From the NCBI RefSeq assembly GCF_018860965.1, contig NZ_JAHKQF010000018.1:266702-299038 (forward strand): a stretch of 32,337 nt of DNA, given 5' to 3'. Shown one piece after another: positions 24,541 to 32,337 of this stretch (position 1 is its first letter; the number at the start of each line of letters is the position of its first letter). The DNA comes from Alteromonas sp. C1M14 (lineage in GTDB: Bacteria; Pseudomonadota; Gammaproteobacteria; Enterobacterales; Alteromonadaceae). The position numbers and the translations under genes were made by a program. The notes below the pieces were generated by a model. It saw only the letters and a program-made list of their open reading frames with translations, was not told where the DNA came from and did no database searches.

Positions 24541-25884
24541 TTAGGCCAGAATATCGAGTAATCGTTGATGAATACCTTCAAATCCGCCGTTACTCATTAC
24601 CAGAATATGATCGCCGGGTTGATGTTCGTTTTTCACCCGCTGCACAATCTGTTCAACATCGTGATAGCAATGCGCAGGGGTTACACTGGTTTTTGCCGCA
24701 TCGGTGAGCGACCAGTTCATACCGGCAGGCTCAAACAGCAAGACTTCATCGGCCTGTTGCCAGCTGTTGGCCAGTGTATTTTGGTGCACCCCCATCTTCA
24801 TTGTATTGGATCGTGGTTCTAGGATGGCAATAATTCGGCTGTTTCCTACCTTGTCTCGCAACCCTTTTAGGGTGGTGGCAATGGCTGTAGGGTGATGGGC
24901 AAAGTCGTCATACAAGGTGACGCCGTTTATTTGCCCTTTGCACTCCATGCGCCGCTTCACATTTTTAAACAGGCTTAGTGCTGTAATGGCATCCACGGTG
25001 GTTACGCCCCCATGGTGGGCTGCGGCAATGGCCATTAACGCGTTATCCACATTGTGCTGTCCCACCAGATCCCACTGTACCGTGCCCACGGTTTCCCCTT
25101 TAAATAGCACATCAAAGTGGCTACCGTCGGCTTTAATCAATTGGGCCTGCCAATCTGCGCCTAAAAACTGTTGTTCTGACCAGCAACCCATTGTGAGGGT
25201 TTCTTGTAATGCTTTGTCATCTTTGGGTGAAAGAATGAGACCGTTTTGCGGCACCATACGAACTAGATGATGAAATTGGGTTTGAATGGCGCCAAGATCG
25301 GCAAAGATATCGGCATGATCAAATTCTAAATTATTTAAAATCAGGGTGCGCGGTCGGTAATGGACGAACTTAGACCGTTTATCGAAAAAGGCACTGTCGT
25401 ATTCATCGGCTTCAATAACAAAAAATGGGCTTTCTCCCACACGGGCCGAGATACCAAAATTCTCTGGAATGCCGCCAATAAGAAAGCCAGGCTGCAAACC
25501 GGCGTGTTCTAAAATCCACGCCACCATACTGGAGGTGGTGGTTTTGCCATGGGTGCCAGCAATGCCAATTACCCAGCGATCCGTCAGTAGATTATCCAAT
25601 AACCATTGAGGGCCGCTGGTGTAGGGTAGATTTCTATCTAGCACATATTCTACCGCGGGGTTTCCTCTAGACATGGCATTGCCGATGATGACCATGTCCG
25701 GTGCTGGTTCGAATTGCGCAGGGTCATACCCTTCAGTTAGCGTGATCCCTAACCCTTCTAGTTGGGTGCTCATCGGCGGGTAGACATTGCGGTCCGAGCC
25801 AGTAACCGTGTGGCCCAGGGATTTAGCGATTGCGGCAATACCACCCATAAAGCTGCCACAAATCCCAAGAATATGAACGTGCAT
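24541..25884 (-). CDS. mpl: UDP-MurNAc:L-Ala-D-Glu-meso-DAP ligase
   Basis: Mpl joins the recycled tripeptide to UDP-N-acetylmuramate in the cytoplasm, returning peptidoglycan turnover products to synthesis. The ATG at 25884 ([15 protein letters not shown]) gives 447 residues (E. coli 457) and follows CGGAAA; the frame continues upstream to 25974 without homology. The Mur-ligase pattern is complete: an N-terminal Rossmann UDP-binding domain with [11 protein letters not shown], the ATP loop GTHGKTT (110-116), [21 protein letters not shown] and a C-terminal [11 protein letters not shown] domain. It diverges from fbp, as in E. coli. It is the first gene of the mpl-ubiX-nuclease unit. Confidence 0.96.
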   Translation of the reverse strand: MHVHILGICGSFMGGIAAIAKSLGHTVTGSDRNVYPPMSTQLEGLGITLTEGYDPAQFEPAPDMVIIGNAMSRGNPAVEYVLDRNLPYTSGPQWLLDNLLTDRWVIGIAGTHGKTTTSSMVAWILEHAGLQPGFLIGGIPENFGISARVGESPFFVIEADEYDSAFFDKRSKFVHYRPRTLILNNLEFDHADIFADLGAIQTQFHHLVRMVPQNGLILSPKDDKALQETLTMGCWSEQQFLGADWQAQLIKADGSHFDVLFKGETVGTVQWDLVGQHNVDNALMAIAAAHHGGVTTVDAITALSLFKNVKRRMECKGQINGVTLYDDFAHHPTAIATTLKGLRDKVGNSRIIAILEPRSNTMKMGVHQNTLANSWQQADEVLLFEPAGMNWSLTDAAKTSVTPAHCYHDVEQIVQRVKNEHQPGDHILVMSNGGFEGIHQRLLDILA

Positions 25885-26154
25885 AATATTTCCGTGTGTA
25901 GTTAAGGCGGCTACTTTATCAGAACTACCCGTCTGCGCGCCAATATCAGAATAAGCCGTTTCCCTTCGAGCCATTCGCGGTTACAATCATTTTTAACTGT
26001 TTCTACTATATTAAAAAAGCTTACGGCGTGATACACGCACAATGGTTATACAACATCTAAGAAGCAGTGTTTATATAGGGTTATGTTGGCAGGATCGCCG
26101 ACTATTACCCGAATTGTCACCCTACATGCAAATAAAACAAGGCTATTGCTCACA
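25885..26154. other. Divergent mpl/fbp promoter region
   Basis: This 270-bp gap is AT-rich around 25990-26080 and must contain both promoters. I find no clear -35/-10 pair, operator or repeat. Confidence 0.5.
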
Positions 26155-27132
26155 ATGAAACGATTAAATTCGCAACTTCAAAAAGACGGGGCTCCCCTCG
26201 AGCTTATACTTTTAATACGTACTTTGCTGGCGGGATGTAAGGAAATTTCGTTCCGTGTTAGCCAAGGGGCACTAGCTGGAGTGTTAGGGTCTACGCTAAG
26301 TGAGAATGTTCAAGGGGAAACACAAAAAAAGCTGGATGTGATTTCAAATCAGATATTAAAAGATACCCTAGCGGAATCGGGCTATGTAAAAGCCATTTCT
26401 TCTGAAGAAGAAGATACCGTGGTGCCCTGTAATCCAGAAGGGAATTATTTGGTGAGCTTTGATCCCCTAGATGGCTCGTCAAATACCGAAATAAACAGTC
26501 TTATTGGTACTATCTTTTCTATTTCCCATGCCCCTCAGTGGATGGAGCCTGATGATCCTTCGGCTTTCTTGCAGCCCGGTACGCAAATGGTTGCCGCAGG
26601 TTATGTTTTGTACGGTCCGTCTACCATGCTAGCGATGACCACTGGCCGAGGCACCCACATTTATACCTTGGATAAAACCCATGGCGGCTTTTTGCTTACC
26701 CATCCGAATATTCAAGTACCAGAGCAAACCACTGAATTTGCGATTAACGCGTCGAACCAACGTCATTGGGAAGCGCCCATGAAAGCCTATGTGGATGATC
26801 TGCTGGCGGGCAGTGATGGCCCTCGTGGTAAGAACTTCAACATGCGCTGGGTGGCGGCCATGGTAGGTGATATTCATCGCGTACTTTGCCGAGGCGGTAT
26901 ATTTATGTACCCCTATGACAGTCGTGATCCATCTAAACCCGGTAAATTGCGTCTGCTTTACGAGGCCAACCCCATGGCCTTTTTGATGGAACAGGCGGGG
27001 GGGCTTGGTGAAACGGGCGAAGGACGTATTATGGAAGTAATGCCTACTGAAATTCACCAACGGGTACCGGTACTACTGGGCTCGAAAGAAGAAGTGGAAA
27101 CTTGTTTGTCGTATTTCGACGCGGCAGAATAA
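26155..27132 (+). CDS. fbp: Class I fructose-1,6-bisphosphatase
   Basis: Fbp hydrolyses fructose-1,6-bisphosphate to fructose-6-phosphate, the control step of gluconeogenesis, in the cytoplasm. From the ATG at 26155 the protein has 325 residues (E. coli 332). The metal and phosphate sites are plain: SSEEED (82-87) and DPLDGSSN (103-110), then the substrate-binding [29 protein letters not shown] near the C-terminus. The ribosome binding site before this ATG is weak (AAGG about 12 nt away), and the frame is open to 26083, so the start is uncertain by up to 24 codons. It diverges from mpl and is followed by ppa on the same strand after structured DNA. Confidence 0.95.
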   Translation: MKRLNSQLQKDGAPLELILLIRTLLAGCKEISFRVSQGALAGVLGSTLSENVQGETQKKLDVISNQILKDTLAESGYVKAISSEEEDTVVPCNPEGNYLVSFDPLDGSSNTEINSLIGTIFSISHAPQWMEPDDPSAFLQPGTQMVAAGYVLYGPSTMLAMTTGRGTHIYTLDKTHGGFLLTHPNIQVPEQTTEFAINASNQRHWEAPMKAYVDDLLAGSDGPRGKNFNMRWVAAMVGDIHRVLCRGGIFMYPYDSRDPSKPGKLRLLYEANPMAFLMEQAGGLGETGEGRIMEVMPTEIHQRVPVLLGSKEEVETCLSYFDAAE

Positions 27133-27142
27133 GACTATTCAT

Positions 27143-27199
27143 CGGCAAAATAATGAACAGCACCTAAGACATGTGTCTTAAGCAGTTTTTATTTTGCCG
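27143..27199 (+). terminator. Nested stem-loop after fbp, possible terminator
   Basis: An outer 11-bp perfect stem (27143-27153 with 27189-27199) encloses an inner 7-bp hairpin TAAGACA/TGTCTTA (27165-27171 with 27174-27180). The inner hairpin is followed within 5 nt by TTTTTATTTT. It can act as the fbp terminator or switch between the two pairings. Confidence 0.5.
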
Positions 27200-27228
27200 T
27201 ACTCACCGTATACTTATGCCCGATTTGT

Positions 27229-27263
27229 CCGGGAAAGAAAATGCACAACGTTTTTTTTCCCGG
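27229..27263 (+). promoter_or_regulatory. Strong hairpin in the ppa leader
   Basis: A 13-bp stem with a single G-T pair (27229-27241 with 27251-27263) and a 9-nt loop contains T8 in its 3' arm. It ends 39 nt before the ppa ATG. A TATACT at 27209-27214 would be the -10 of a promoter placing this hairpin in the 5' untranslated region, but the -35 is poor. Confidence 0.5.
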
Positions 27264-27302
27264 CTAAATTCCATTTTAATTAAGTAACCAAAGGACTATT
27301 TC

Positions 27303-27836
27303 ATGAGCCTTAACTCCGTTCCTGCTGGTAAAGATATGCCAGAAGTGGTGAATGTAATCATCGAAATTCCAGCCCAGGCTAATCCGGTGAAATACGAAGT
27401 TGATAAAGAAACGGGGGCAATGTTTGTCGACCGCTTTATGGCGACGTGTATGCATTACCCGGTAAACTATGGCTACGTTAACAATACACTGTCAGAAGAC
27501 GGGGATCCCGTTGACGTGTTGGTCATGACGCCATTTCCTATTTTAAGTGGATCAGTGATTAAGTGCCGCCCAGTTGGCGTACTAAAAATGACCGATGAGT
27601 CAGGAACTGATGCTAAGGTATTGGCCGTGCCGGTTGATAAATTATCTACCATTTATCGTGATGTGAAAGATATTGACGATGTGCCAGAGTTATTGAAGCA
27701 GCAAATTGAGCACTTCTTCTCTCACTATAAAGATCTTGAACCAGGCAAATGGGTTGAGATTGACGGTTGGGCAGATGCCGCAGCGGCAAAAGAAGAAATT
27801 ATTGCTAGCGCCAAGCGTTACGAAACAGAAGAGTAA
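27303..27836 (+). CDS. ppa: Family I inorganic pyrophosphatase
   Basis: Ppa hydrolyses pyrophosphate to two phosphates in the cytoplasm, pulling nucleic acid, protein and lipid synthesis forward. The 177 residues match the E. coli length (175) and the signature DGDPVDVLV supplies the metal ligands Asp66, Asp68 and Asp71. [16 protein letters not shown] (substrate Lys and Glu), [16 protein letters not shown] and the later [10 protein letters not shown] and [15 protein letters not shown] are conserved. AAAGGA precedes the ATG. It has a long structured leader and ends at a strong intrinsic terminator, so it forms its own transcript. Confidence 0.97.
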   Translation: MSLNSVPAGKDMPEVVNVIIEIPAQANPVKYEVDKETGAMFVDRFMATCMHYPVNYGYVNNTLSEDGDPVDVLVMTPFPILSGSVIKCRPVGVLKMTDESGTDAKVLAVPVDKLSTIYRDVKDIDDVPELLKQQIEHFFSHYKDLEPGKWVEIDGWADAAAAKEEIIASAKRYETEE

Positions 27837-27853
27837 GTTTCTTCCAAATTAAT

Positions 27854-27878
27854 AAAAAGGCCCATCGGGCCTTTTTTT
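27854..27878 (+). terminator. Rho-independent terminator of ppa
   Basis: AAAAAGGCCC (27854-27863) pairs with GGGCCTTTTT (27867-27876) over a 3-nt loop and is followed by more T. It lies 18 nt after the ppa stop. Confidence 0.92.
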
Positions 27879-28000
27879 GTGCCAATAGTAAGGGGGGTTG
27901 GCTATTATCAAAGCCCACGAAGATTTCCACAGGCAGCACTTTTGTTGTAAAAGACAATCAACACTTCACCGCTTTCTCATTAATTCTTATACTTTTTTGC

Positions 28001-28013
28001 GATCTCTTTTTTG
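28001..28013 (+). other. oriC-type AT-rich 13-mer
   Basis: GATCTCTTTTTTG matches the E. coli oriC 13-mer consensus GATCTNTTNTTTT at 12 of 13 positions. It sits in an AT-rich stretch from about 27980 to 28026 that resembles an unwinding element. Confidence 0.35.
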
Positions 28014-28400
28014 AAAAAAAACAAATACGAGGGCCGGCTTTGCCGTTTTATACCCTGAGACTGGCTAATTGAGCAGGGGGGGATCAGCCTAATTGGTTGG
28101 TCTATGCCGGCTCGATAGGGCGCCATAGGGGCATATTTGTGTCAACATTGATCTTCGTTAGCTACCCTGAAGCCCGCGTTTTTACTCTATTTGCGCCGAT
28201 CCACATATTTTTCCTTGCGTCAACGATCAAAGATATTATTTTATAAATGACAAATGTGACTATTATGAATATCCGTTCTTTTATTCCCGTTGTATGGCAG
28301 GAGTTCTTCTTAGCGTAGGAGTAAACCGAAGGCCGGCAGTGACACGGTGATGCATCAAGCAAAAGGAGGATAACTGCGAAATAGCGGGGATTAAATGGGG

Positions 28401-28444
28401 TCATCCACAGGGTCGTATACACTTCATTCACAGACTTATCCACA
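28401..28444 (+). other. Cluster of DnaA-box-like 9-mers
   Basis: All on one strand are TCATCCACA (28401-28409, one mismatch), GTATACACT (28415-28423, two mismatches), TCATTCACA (28424-28432, one mismatch to TTATNCACA) and TTATCCACA (28436-28444, the perfect E. coli R1/R4 box). They could bind DnaA cooperatively; the role is unknown. Confidence 0.45.
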
Positions 28445-28530
28445 GGAAGTCCAATGGCAGATAGCGGTTACATTAAGGGAAATGGCGCTATAAACAGGGA
28501 GATGATGGCGGCTTAGCTGACAGAAAAAAT

Positions 28531-28557
28531 TAAGTATCATCTTGATTGTGCCGATAT
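28531..28557 (+). promoter_or_regulatory. FliA (sigma-28) promoter of the CZB chemoreceptor
   Basis: TAAG (28531-28534), exactly 15 nt, then GCCGATAT (28550-28557) matches TAAA-N15-GCCGATAA at 10 of 12 defined positions. It lies about 115 nt before a chemoreceptor gene, the expected type of target. Confidence 0.75.
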
Positions 28558-28673
28558 AAACCTAACAAAAAGCCGAAGCGCTATAGATGAGGACGACTTG
28601 GGGTAAAGGTGGTCGAGACTATGGAAGCCTTCTACACTTAACAGTCTATTGGTGCTGATTTAAAGGACAATGC

Positions 28674-29762
28674 ATGCTGGTATTAAGATCAACCCTTGAT
28701 GCAAAAGTTTACGAAAATGACGCCCTAGCATCAGAGAACGCATCATTAAAAGCACGGGTCGCTGAACTAGAAGCCCAGTTAACAGACGCTCAAATTAATA
28801 CCGATAAAATGATGGCCACATCTGAAACTCACCATAGTGGGTTAAAAAAGTGCATGCTTGATTCGTTGCAGCAAATCGGTGGTATTCAAGAAACGGTATT
28901 GAGTTCGTTTTTAAAAATAAATGCAGAAAAAGAACATATTATCAATATTAGTGAAGTGTTTAACGAAAGCTCAGAATCCTTGCAGACCATTCTTAGTGAG
29001 ATGGAGATGCTGAATAGCAAGATGACCCAAATGAGCCAACGTATCTCGGGGCTTTCAGATACCGCCGACAATATTAATAAGTTTGTTTCAACCATTACCA
29101 GTATTTCCGACCAAACTAATTTGTTGGCGCTAAATGCAGCCATCGAAGCTGCTCGAGCCGGCGATGCCGGACGTGGCTTTAGTGTAGTGGCCGATGAAGT
29201 CAGGGCTTTGGCAAACGAAACTAACAAATCGGCAAATGAAGTTGCCGAGTTGGTGCAGGGCATTATTCAATCTACCCGAGCGGCAGTGGGTGTTGTGGGT
29301 GAGCTTCAGGAAAATAACGAACACCTTTCCGAAGGCGTTAGTGGCTTACATGGTAACTATGAAAAGATGGTGGAATATAGCACCAGCATGAAAGATACCA
29401 TCACCGATGCGTCTATGCAGACATTCGTGCAAACCGTAAAGTTAGATCATGTGGTGTGGAAAAGTGAGGTGTACGCGGTTATTTGTGGCCAAAGTCGCAA
29501 GCAGCCTAACGACTTTGCGGATCATTTATCTTGTCGTCTTGGTCAATGGTATCAAGAGCAAGCACACAGTGCTGTGGGGAAAAGTGCAGCATTTAGTCAA
29601 CTAGATAGACCCCATAGCGATGTACATCGTTTTGGCGTGCAGGCTCTGCAAGCAGCGCTGGATGGCAATGATAGCGAGGCTGATGAATTGTTGCAGCGTA
29701 TGGAAAGTGCCAGTGCGGAAGTGATGTCTACGTTAGATAAAATTTCAGCGCAGGTTGCTTAA
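28674..29762 (+). CDS. Soluble methyl-accepting chemotaxis protein with CZB domain
   Basis: This is a cytoplasmic chemoreceptor of 362 residues with no membrane segment. Residues 15-45 are coiled coil. The signalling domain (about 60-245) contains the hairpin tip [25 protein letters not shown] that contacts CheA and CheW. Residues 250-362 form a chemoreceptor zinc-binding (CZB) domain with the 3His/1Cys ligand set visible: His259 in KLDHVVWK, Cys287 in SCRLGQWY, and His314 and His318 in [13 protein letters not shown] domains sense zinc or zinc-thiolate oxidation such as by hypochlorous acid; which applies here is unknown. AAAGGA precedes the ATG and a FliA promoter lies upstream, so it should be expressed with late flagellar genes. 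Confidence 0.95.
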   Translation: MLVLRSTLDAKVYENDALASENASLKARVAELEAQLTDAQINTDKMMATSETHHSGLKKCMLDSLQQIGGIQETVLSSFLKINAEKEHIINISEVFNESSESLQTILSEMEMLNSKMTQMSQRISGLSDTADNINKFVSTITSISDQTNLLALNAAIEAARAGDAGRGFSVVADEVRALANETNKSANEVAELVQGIIQSTRAAVGVVGELQENNEHLSEGVSGLHGNYEKMVEYSTSMKDTITDASMQTFVQTVKLDHVVWKSEVYAVICGQSRKQPNDFADHLSCRLGQWYQEQAHSAVGKSAAFSQLDRPHSDVHRFGVQALQAALDGNDSEADELLQRMESASAEVMSTLDKISAQVA

Positions 29763-29814
29763 TTCGTTAAGGCTGGCAGCAAATTTCCTTTACTTGAGCG
29801 GGCATTTTCTTGTG

Positions 29815-29839
29815 AGGGACGGTTGTCTAGGTCGTCCCT
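29815..29839 (+). terminator. Candidate terminator after the CZB chemoreceptor
   Basis: AGGGACG (29815-29821) pairs with CGTCCCT (29833-29839) over an 11-nt loop, followed by a T-rich GCAATCCCTTTTCTT. It lies 53 nt after the stop codon. Confidence 0.55.
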
Positions 29840-30041
29840 GCAATCCCTTTTCTTAGATAAATATCAATTATAGCGATAATTTTTTTGATTATTTATCAAG
29901 AAAAATAACAAAATTCCATTATAATTTAATGACATGCTGCCATGCCATTATCCATAAGTATAAAAATTCTACCGGTTATGTGTTGCCAAAAGTGAAATTC
30001 GTCGTCCTACGTTGTTAAACATCGTTATAGTGAGAATTAGA

Positions 30042-31622
30042 ATGCGCAATAATCAACCTGTTAGCCAGGTTTTGTATCCCTTGTCGCCCGAATCCAGATT
30101 AATCTCTTCCACGGATACCCGGGGTGTTATCGTGCATTGTAATGATGCATTTACGCAAGCGAGTGGCTTTCCCAAAGAAGAATTGATTGGTAAAAATCAT
30201 AATGTTATTCGACACCCCGATATGCCATCAATGGTGTTCAAAGAGATGTGGGACACATTGCGATCCGGCAGAATTTGGATGGGGTTAGTGAAAAACCGCC
30301 GTCAAAATGGTGATCATTATTGGGTGTCTGCTTTTGTTACACCGGTATTTGAGAGTGGCCAAATTGTCGGTTATGAATCGGTACGTATTCCTGCGACGCC
30401 AGAAGAAATCGATCGCGCAGAGCATTGCTATAAACGTTTGCGAAACGGGGCGGCGGCGGTGCCTAAAAGTGAGGTTGTTGGCAACTTCTTCTATCAGTAT
30501 TTGCCCTTTATAGCGGTGGGGATTCCCTTTGTCGCCATGATTACCCTGTTAAGCGGCGCCTTAGCCGGTGGCATAAGTGCTGTTGGCTTTTTTATCTGTG
30601 CATTGTGGATAGCCATAATGGGCAAGCGAGAGTGGTTAGATCTTATCGCGTTATCGCCAGGGAGTTACTCTAACGAATTAGTGGCACAAACCTATTTTAA
30701 GCATGGCAGTCACCGTGCGCGGGCTAAGTTAGTTCTTGTTGGTGAACTGGCGCGAAATAGAACGGCATTAGAACGTATTCGAGAGGGGGCGAAAGGATTA
30801 AACAGCATTGCTGACTCTACCCACGAGCAATCTGAAATAACCAGTACATCAGTGATGCAACAAAACGAAGCAACCCAGTCTATCGCTTCAGCGGTCAATC
30901 AGATGTCACAGACCATTCAGGGCGTCGCTGAACGGGTTGAAAGTAACGCCGATAGTGCCCGTCGAGCCTCCTCTGACGTGGATGCCGGAAATGCGAAAGC
31001 AGAAGAAGCGTTAAATGCGATCAATGAATTAAAAGATGCGGTGACGTCAATTTCTCAGACTGTCGAAGAACTTGCCCAATCGACCAATGATATTGGCGAG
31101 GCGGCGAGCCTTATTTCTACCATTGCTGATCAAACAAACCTATTAGCTTTAAACGCTGCAATTGAAGCTGCCCGCGCGGGTGAGCAGGGCCGGGGATTTG
31201 CTGTAGTGGCAGATGAAGTACGCTCACTGGCATCAAAAACCCGAGATTCTACCGATCGAATTCATCATATTATTCAAGTGCTCGCTGAACGTACCGAACG
31301 TGCTGTTCGTGTATCTGGCGATGGCATGGCGTCGGCAGAAAAAGGGGCCAAAGTGGTGGAAGATACCCGTACCACTTTAGCCGATATTAATGCGGCGGTA
31401 AGTGTCATTGCCGGTCAAACACTGGAAATGGCAACGGCCGTGGAACAGCAAAGTTCAGTGGCTGAACACATCAATCAGCAAATCGTTGAGATTGCTGACG
31501 GAGCCAAAAATACACAAAATGCGTCGGAAGCGTCGTTAATTGCCAGTCAGCGTTTACGGGACACCGTAGCTGAAGTGCACTCGGTTATTACACGGTTTTC
31601 TACCGATGGCAATTCGGTTTAA
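30042..31622 (+). CDS. Aer-like PAS-domain methyl-accepting chemotaxis protein
   Basis: This is a membrane-anchored chemoreceptor of 526 residues from the ATG at 30042, which has a GAGA-type ribosome binding site; the TTG at 30012 is rejected. Residues 15-125 form a PAS domain of the Aer type ([38 protein letters not shown]), suggesting FAD or another redox ligand. A hydrophobic pair of segments (about 153-193) anchors the protein with both ends in the cytoplasm. No clear HAMP domain is evident. The signalling helices (about 240-526) carry the tip [26 protein letters not shown]. It probably mediates aerotaxis or energy taxis. I found no FliA promoter directly upstream. Confidence 0.93.
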   Translation: MRNNQPVSQVLYPLSPESRLISSTDTRGVIVHCNDAFTQASGFPKEELIGKNHNVIRHPDMPSMVFKEMWDTLRSGRIWMGLVKNRRQNGDHYWVSAFVTPVFESGQIVGYESVRIPATPEEIDRAEHCYKRLRNGAAAVPKSEVVGNFFYQYLPFIAVGIPFVAMITLLSGALAGGISAVGFFICALWIAIMGKREWLDLIALSPGSYSNELVAQTYFKHGSHRARAKLVLVGELARNRTALERIREGAKGLNSIADSTHEQSEITSTSVMQQNEATQSIASAVNQMSQTIQGVAERVESNADSARRASSDVDAGNAKAEEALNAINELKDAVTSISQTVEELAQSTNDIGEAASLISTIADQTNLLALNAAIEAARAGEQGRGFAVVADEVRSLASKTRDSTDRIHHIIQVLAERTERAVRVSGDGMASAEKGAKVVEDTRTTLADINAAVSVIAGQTLEMATAVEQQSSVAEHINQQIVEIADGAKNTQNASEASLIASQRLRDTVAEVHSVITRFSTDGNSV

Positions 31623-31629
31623 AAAATGA

Positions 31630-31660
31630 AGTGGTCTGTCGGTTAACCCGATAGACCACT
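31630..31660. terminator. Terminator between the PAS chemoreceptor and the ABC permease
   Basis: A 13-bp stem (31630-31642 with 31648-31660, one G-T pair) has a 5-nt loop that holds the permease TAA. On the minus strand it is followed by TTCATTTTTT, so it is a good terminator for the permease and possibly also stops the receptor transcript. Confidence 0.7.
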
Positions 31661-32337
31661 GTGTAAAGCCTGGCGATAAGCTTTGATAGCAGGTACTAGG
31701 CTAGCCACCCAAGTCGCCACGAGTACAAGTAGGATCACGCCTAGTGTGCTGGTGGTGAATATATCAGGGCTTAGAAACAGCCCGTACTCACTGCTCATCC
31801 AATCTGCGGTCATTGCAATGATGGCAGATACCAAGCCCACAGACAGTAAGCATGCCAATAAACTAATGAGCAGGGCTTCTGTTTGGATCAGTAATAACAC
31901 TGTGAATGGGCCGGCGCCAATGGCGCGCAACACCGCAATTTCTTTTTGGCGTTCTCTAAGTGTAACCAACAGTAATGTAATGAGGCCCACTAATGAAGAC
32001 ACCAAAATGAGTACAGAAATCGCCAGCAATAGCTTCTCTACATTGCCCATGAGTTGCCATAGTTGCGCTAACGCTACCCCTGGCAAAATTGCCATGATAG
32101 GCGCCTCTTTATATTGATTTACCTGATGCTGGATTTGCAACACAGCCACCCGATTTTTAAGACCTAGCAATACCGCGGAGACCTGCTTGGGCGGCTCGTC
32201 AGATAAACTCTGGGTAACTTCAGTGTGCTCGTCATGGTGATGGATCTCGTCTTCGTGGTCATGTTCAACCCCAGCGTGATCATGGTCATCATCGTCATGG
32301 TGATGGACCTCGTCTTCATGGTCATGTTCAACCCCAG
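31643..32337 (-). CDS. FtsX-like ABC transporter permease with His-rich loop, 5' end missing
   Basis: The minus-strand frame is open from the window edge to the TAA at 31643, 231 codons, so the N-terminus lies outside. The C-terminal half is a MacB/FtsX-type permease domain: three membrane segments with the cytoplasmic motif RERQKEIAVLRAIGA between the first two and a final short KAYRQALHSGLSG tail. Before it lies a hydrophilic extracytoplasmic region of acidic/His repeats (AGVEHDHEDE followed by HHHDDDDHDH, then a second unit), a likely metal-binding loop. I recall His-rich proteins and FtsX-type permeases in the Vibrio Zrg zinc-uptake system; a link is inference because the neighbours are outside the window. 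A TTG at 32170 is in frame but would cut the protein inside its loop. Confidence 0.85.
   Translation of the reverse strand, partial: GVEHDHEDEVHHHDDDDHDHAGVEHDHEDEIHHHDEHTEVTQSLSDEPPKQVSAVLLGLKNRVAVLQIQHQVNQYKEAPIMAILPGVALAQLWQLMGNVEKLLLAISVLILVSSLVGLITLLLVTLRERQKEIAVLRAIGAGPFTVLLLIQTEALLISLLACLLSVGLVSAIIAMTADWMSSEYGLFLSPDIFTTSTLGVILLVLVATWVASLVPAIKAYRQALHSGLSG
32231..32337 (-). repeat. 63-bp tandem repeat encoding a His/Asp-rich 21-residue unit
   Basis: A 44-bp segment at 32231-32274 recurs at 32294-32337 with two differences, a period of 63 bp or 21 codons. It encodes two units of an Asp/Glu/His-rich sequence in the permease. More copies may lie beyond the edge. Confidence 0.85.

Larger units (their letters stand above)
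27879..28673. other. Long gene-free region with oriC-like elements
   Basis: This 795-bp stretch is the longest in the window without a convincing gene. A 93-codon minus-strand frame (28162-28443) starts at GTG without a ribosome binding site and overlaps the DnaA-box-like repeats, so it is not called. The region holds an AT-rich segment with a 13-mer at 28001-28013, five GATC sites between 28001 and 28228, a DnaA-box-like cluster at 28401-28444 and the FliA promoter of the next gene at 28531-28557. Confidence 0.6.

Noticed and set aside
28162..28443. A 93-codon minus-strand open frame in the long intergenic region
   Set aside because: It starts at GTG without a ribosome binding site, has no recognisable domain, and its first codons are made of the DnaA-box-like repeats.
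28001..28444. Calling this the chromosomal origin outright
   Set aside because: Several boxes have one or two mismatches, the spacing is wider than in E. coli oriC, and no origin-linked gene (dnaA, mnmG, mioC, gyrB) is present.
29930..30011. FliA promoter for the PAS chemoreceptor
   Set aside because: TAAG at the right general position is followed by ACCGGTTA at a 12-nt rather than a 15-nt spacing, too poor a match.

Overview
The window is ordinary, densely coded chromosome of a marine-type gammaproteobacterium, most likely of the order Alteromonadales (Alteromonas or Aestuariibacter-like). The grounds are the protein similarity I recognise (UvrD, RecQ, DapF, XerC, RraA and Ppa close to the E. 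coli and Vibrio forms), partial synteny with E. coli (dapF-DUF484-xerC-yigB; fbp next to mpl and near ppa) and a moderate GC content. I see no tRNA, rRNA, CRISPR array, transposase, prophage or att site. Thirty-one protein genes are supported; the first and last run off the window edges.

Left third (1-12.2 kb). On the minus strand lie a truncated secreted DUF3300 protein, ribA, a DUF3630-like small protein overlapping selO, then (after a plus-strand glutathione transferase) recQ. Diverging from recQ are mgtE and rarD. Converging on rarD is a diguanylate cyclase with two degenerate receiver domains, downstream of uvrD. uvrD has a textbook LexA (SOS) box in the gap it shares with a divergent orphan LuxR-type regulator.

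Middle (12.3-23 kb). The LuxR-type regulator, a YihY/BrkB membrane protein, CsbD and cysE sit between yigB and uvrD, which are adjacent in E. coli. A compact minus-strand operon follows: lptM-lysA-dapF-DUF484-xerC-yigB, joined by 1-4 nt overlaps. Upstream on the same strand is a two-gene unit, PAP2 phosphatase plus MJ1255/VC2487-family glycosyltransferase. It is preceded by an 11-bp-phased series of CTGTCAC-type half-sites that looks like a PhoB box. I regard this as the most interesting signal in the window: a candidate phosphate-starvation lipid-remodelling module (phospholipid head-group removal plus glycosylation).

Right third (22.5-32.3 kb). rraA; a minus-strand mpl-ubiX-S1/P1 nuclease unit; divergent fbp; ppa with a heavily structured leader; then an approximately 800-bp gene-free stretch. 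That stretch holds an oriC-like 13-mer, five GATC sites within 228 bp and a same-strand cluster of DnaA-box-like 9-mers. Its distal part carries a good FliA (sigma-28) promoter for a soluble CZB-domain chemoreceptor. A PAS-domain membrane chemoreceptor follows. The window ends inside an FtsX-type ABC permease with a His/Asp-rich tandem repeat, suggestive of metal (zinc) handling.

Starts were moved inward from the longest reading frame for selO, recQ, mgtE, the diguanylate cyclase, uvrD, cysE, xerC, PAP2, ubiX, mpl, fbp and the PAS receptor, using ribosome binding sites, family length and promoter position. All identifications come from reading motifs by eye; no database search was run.
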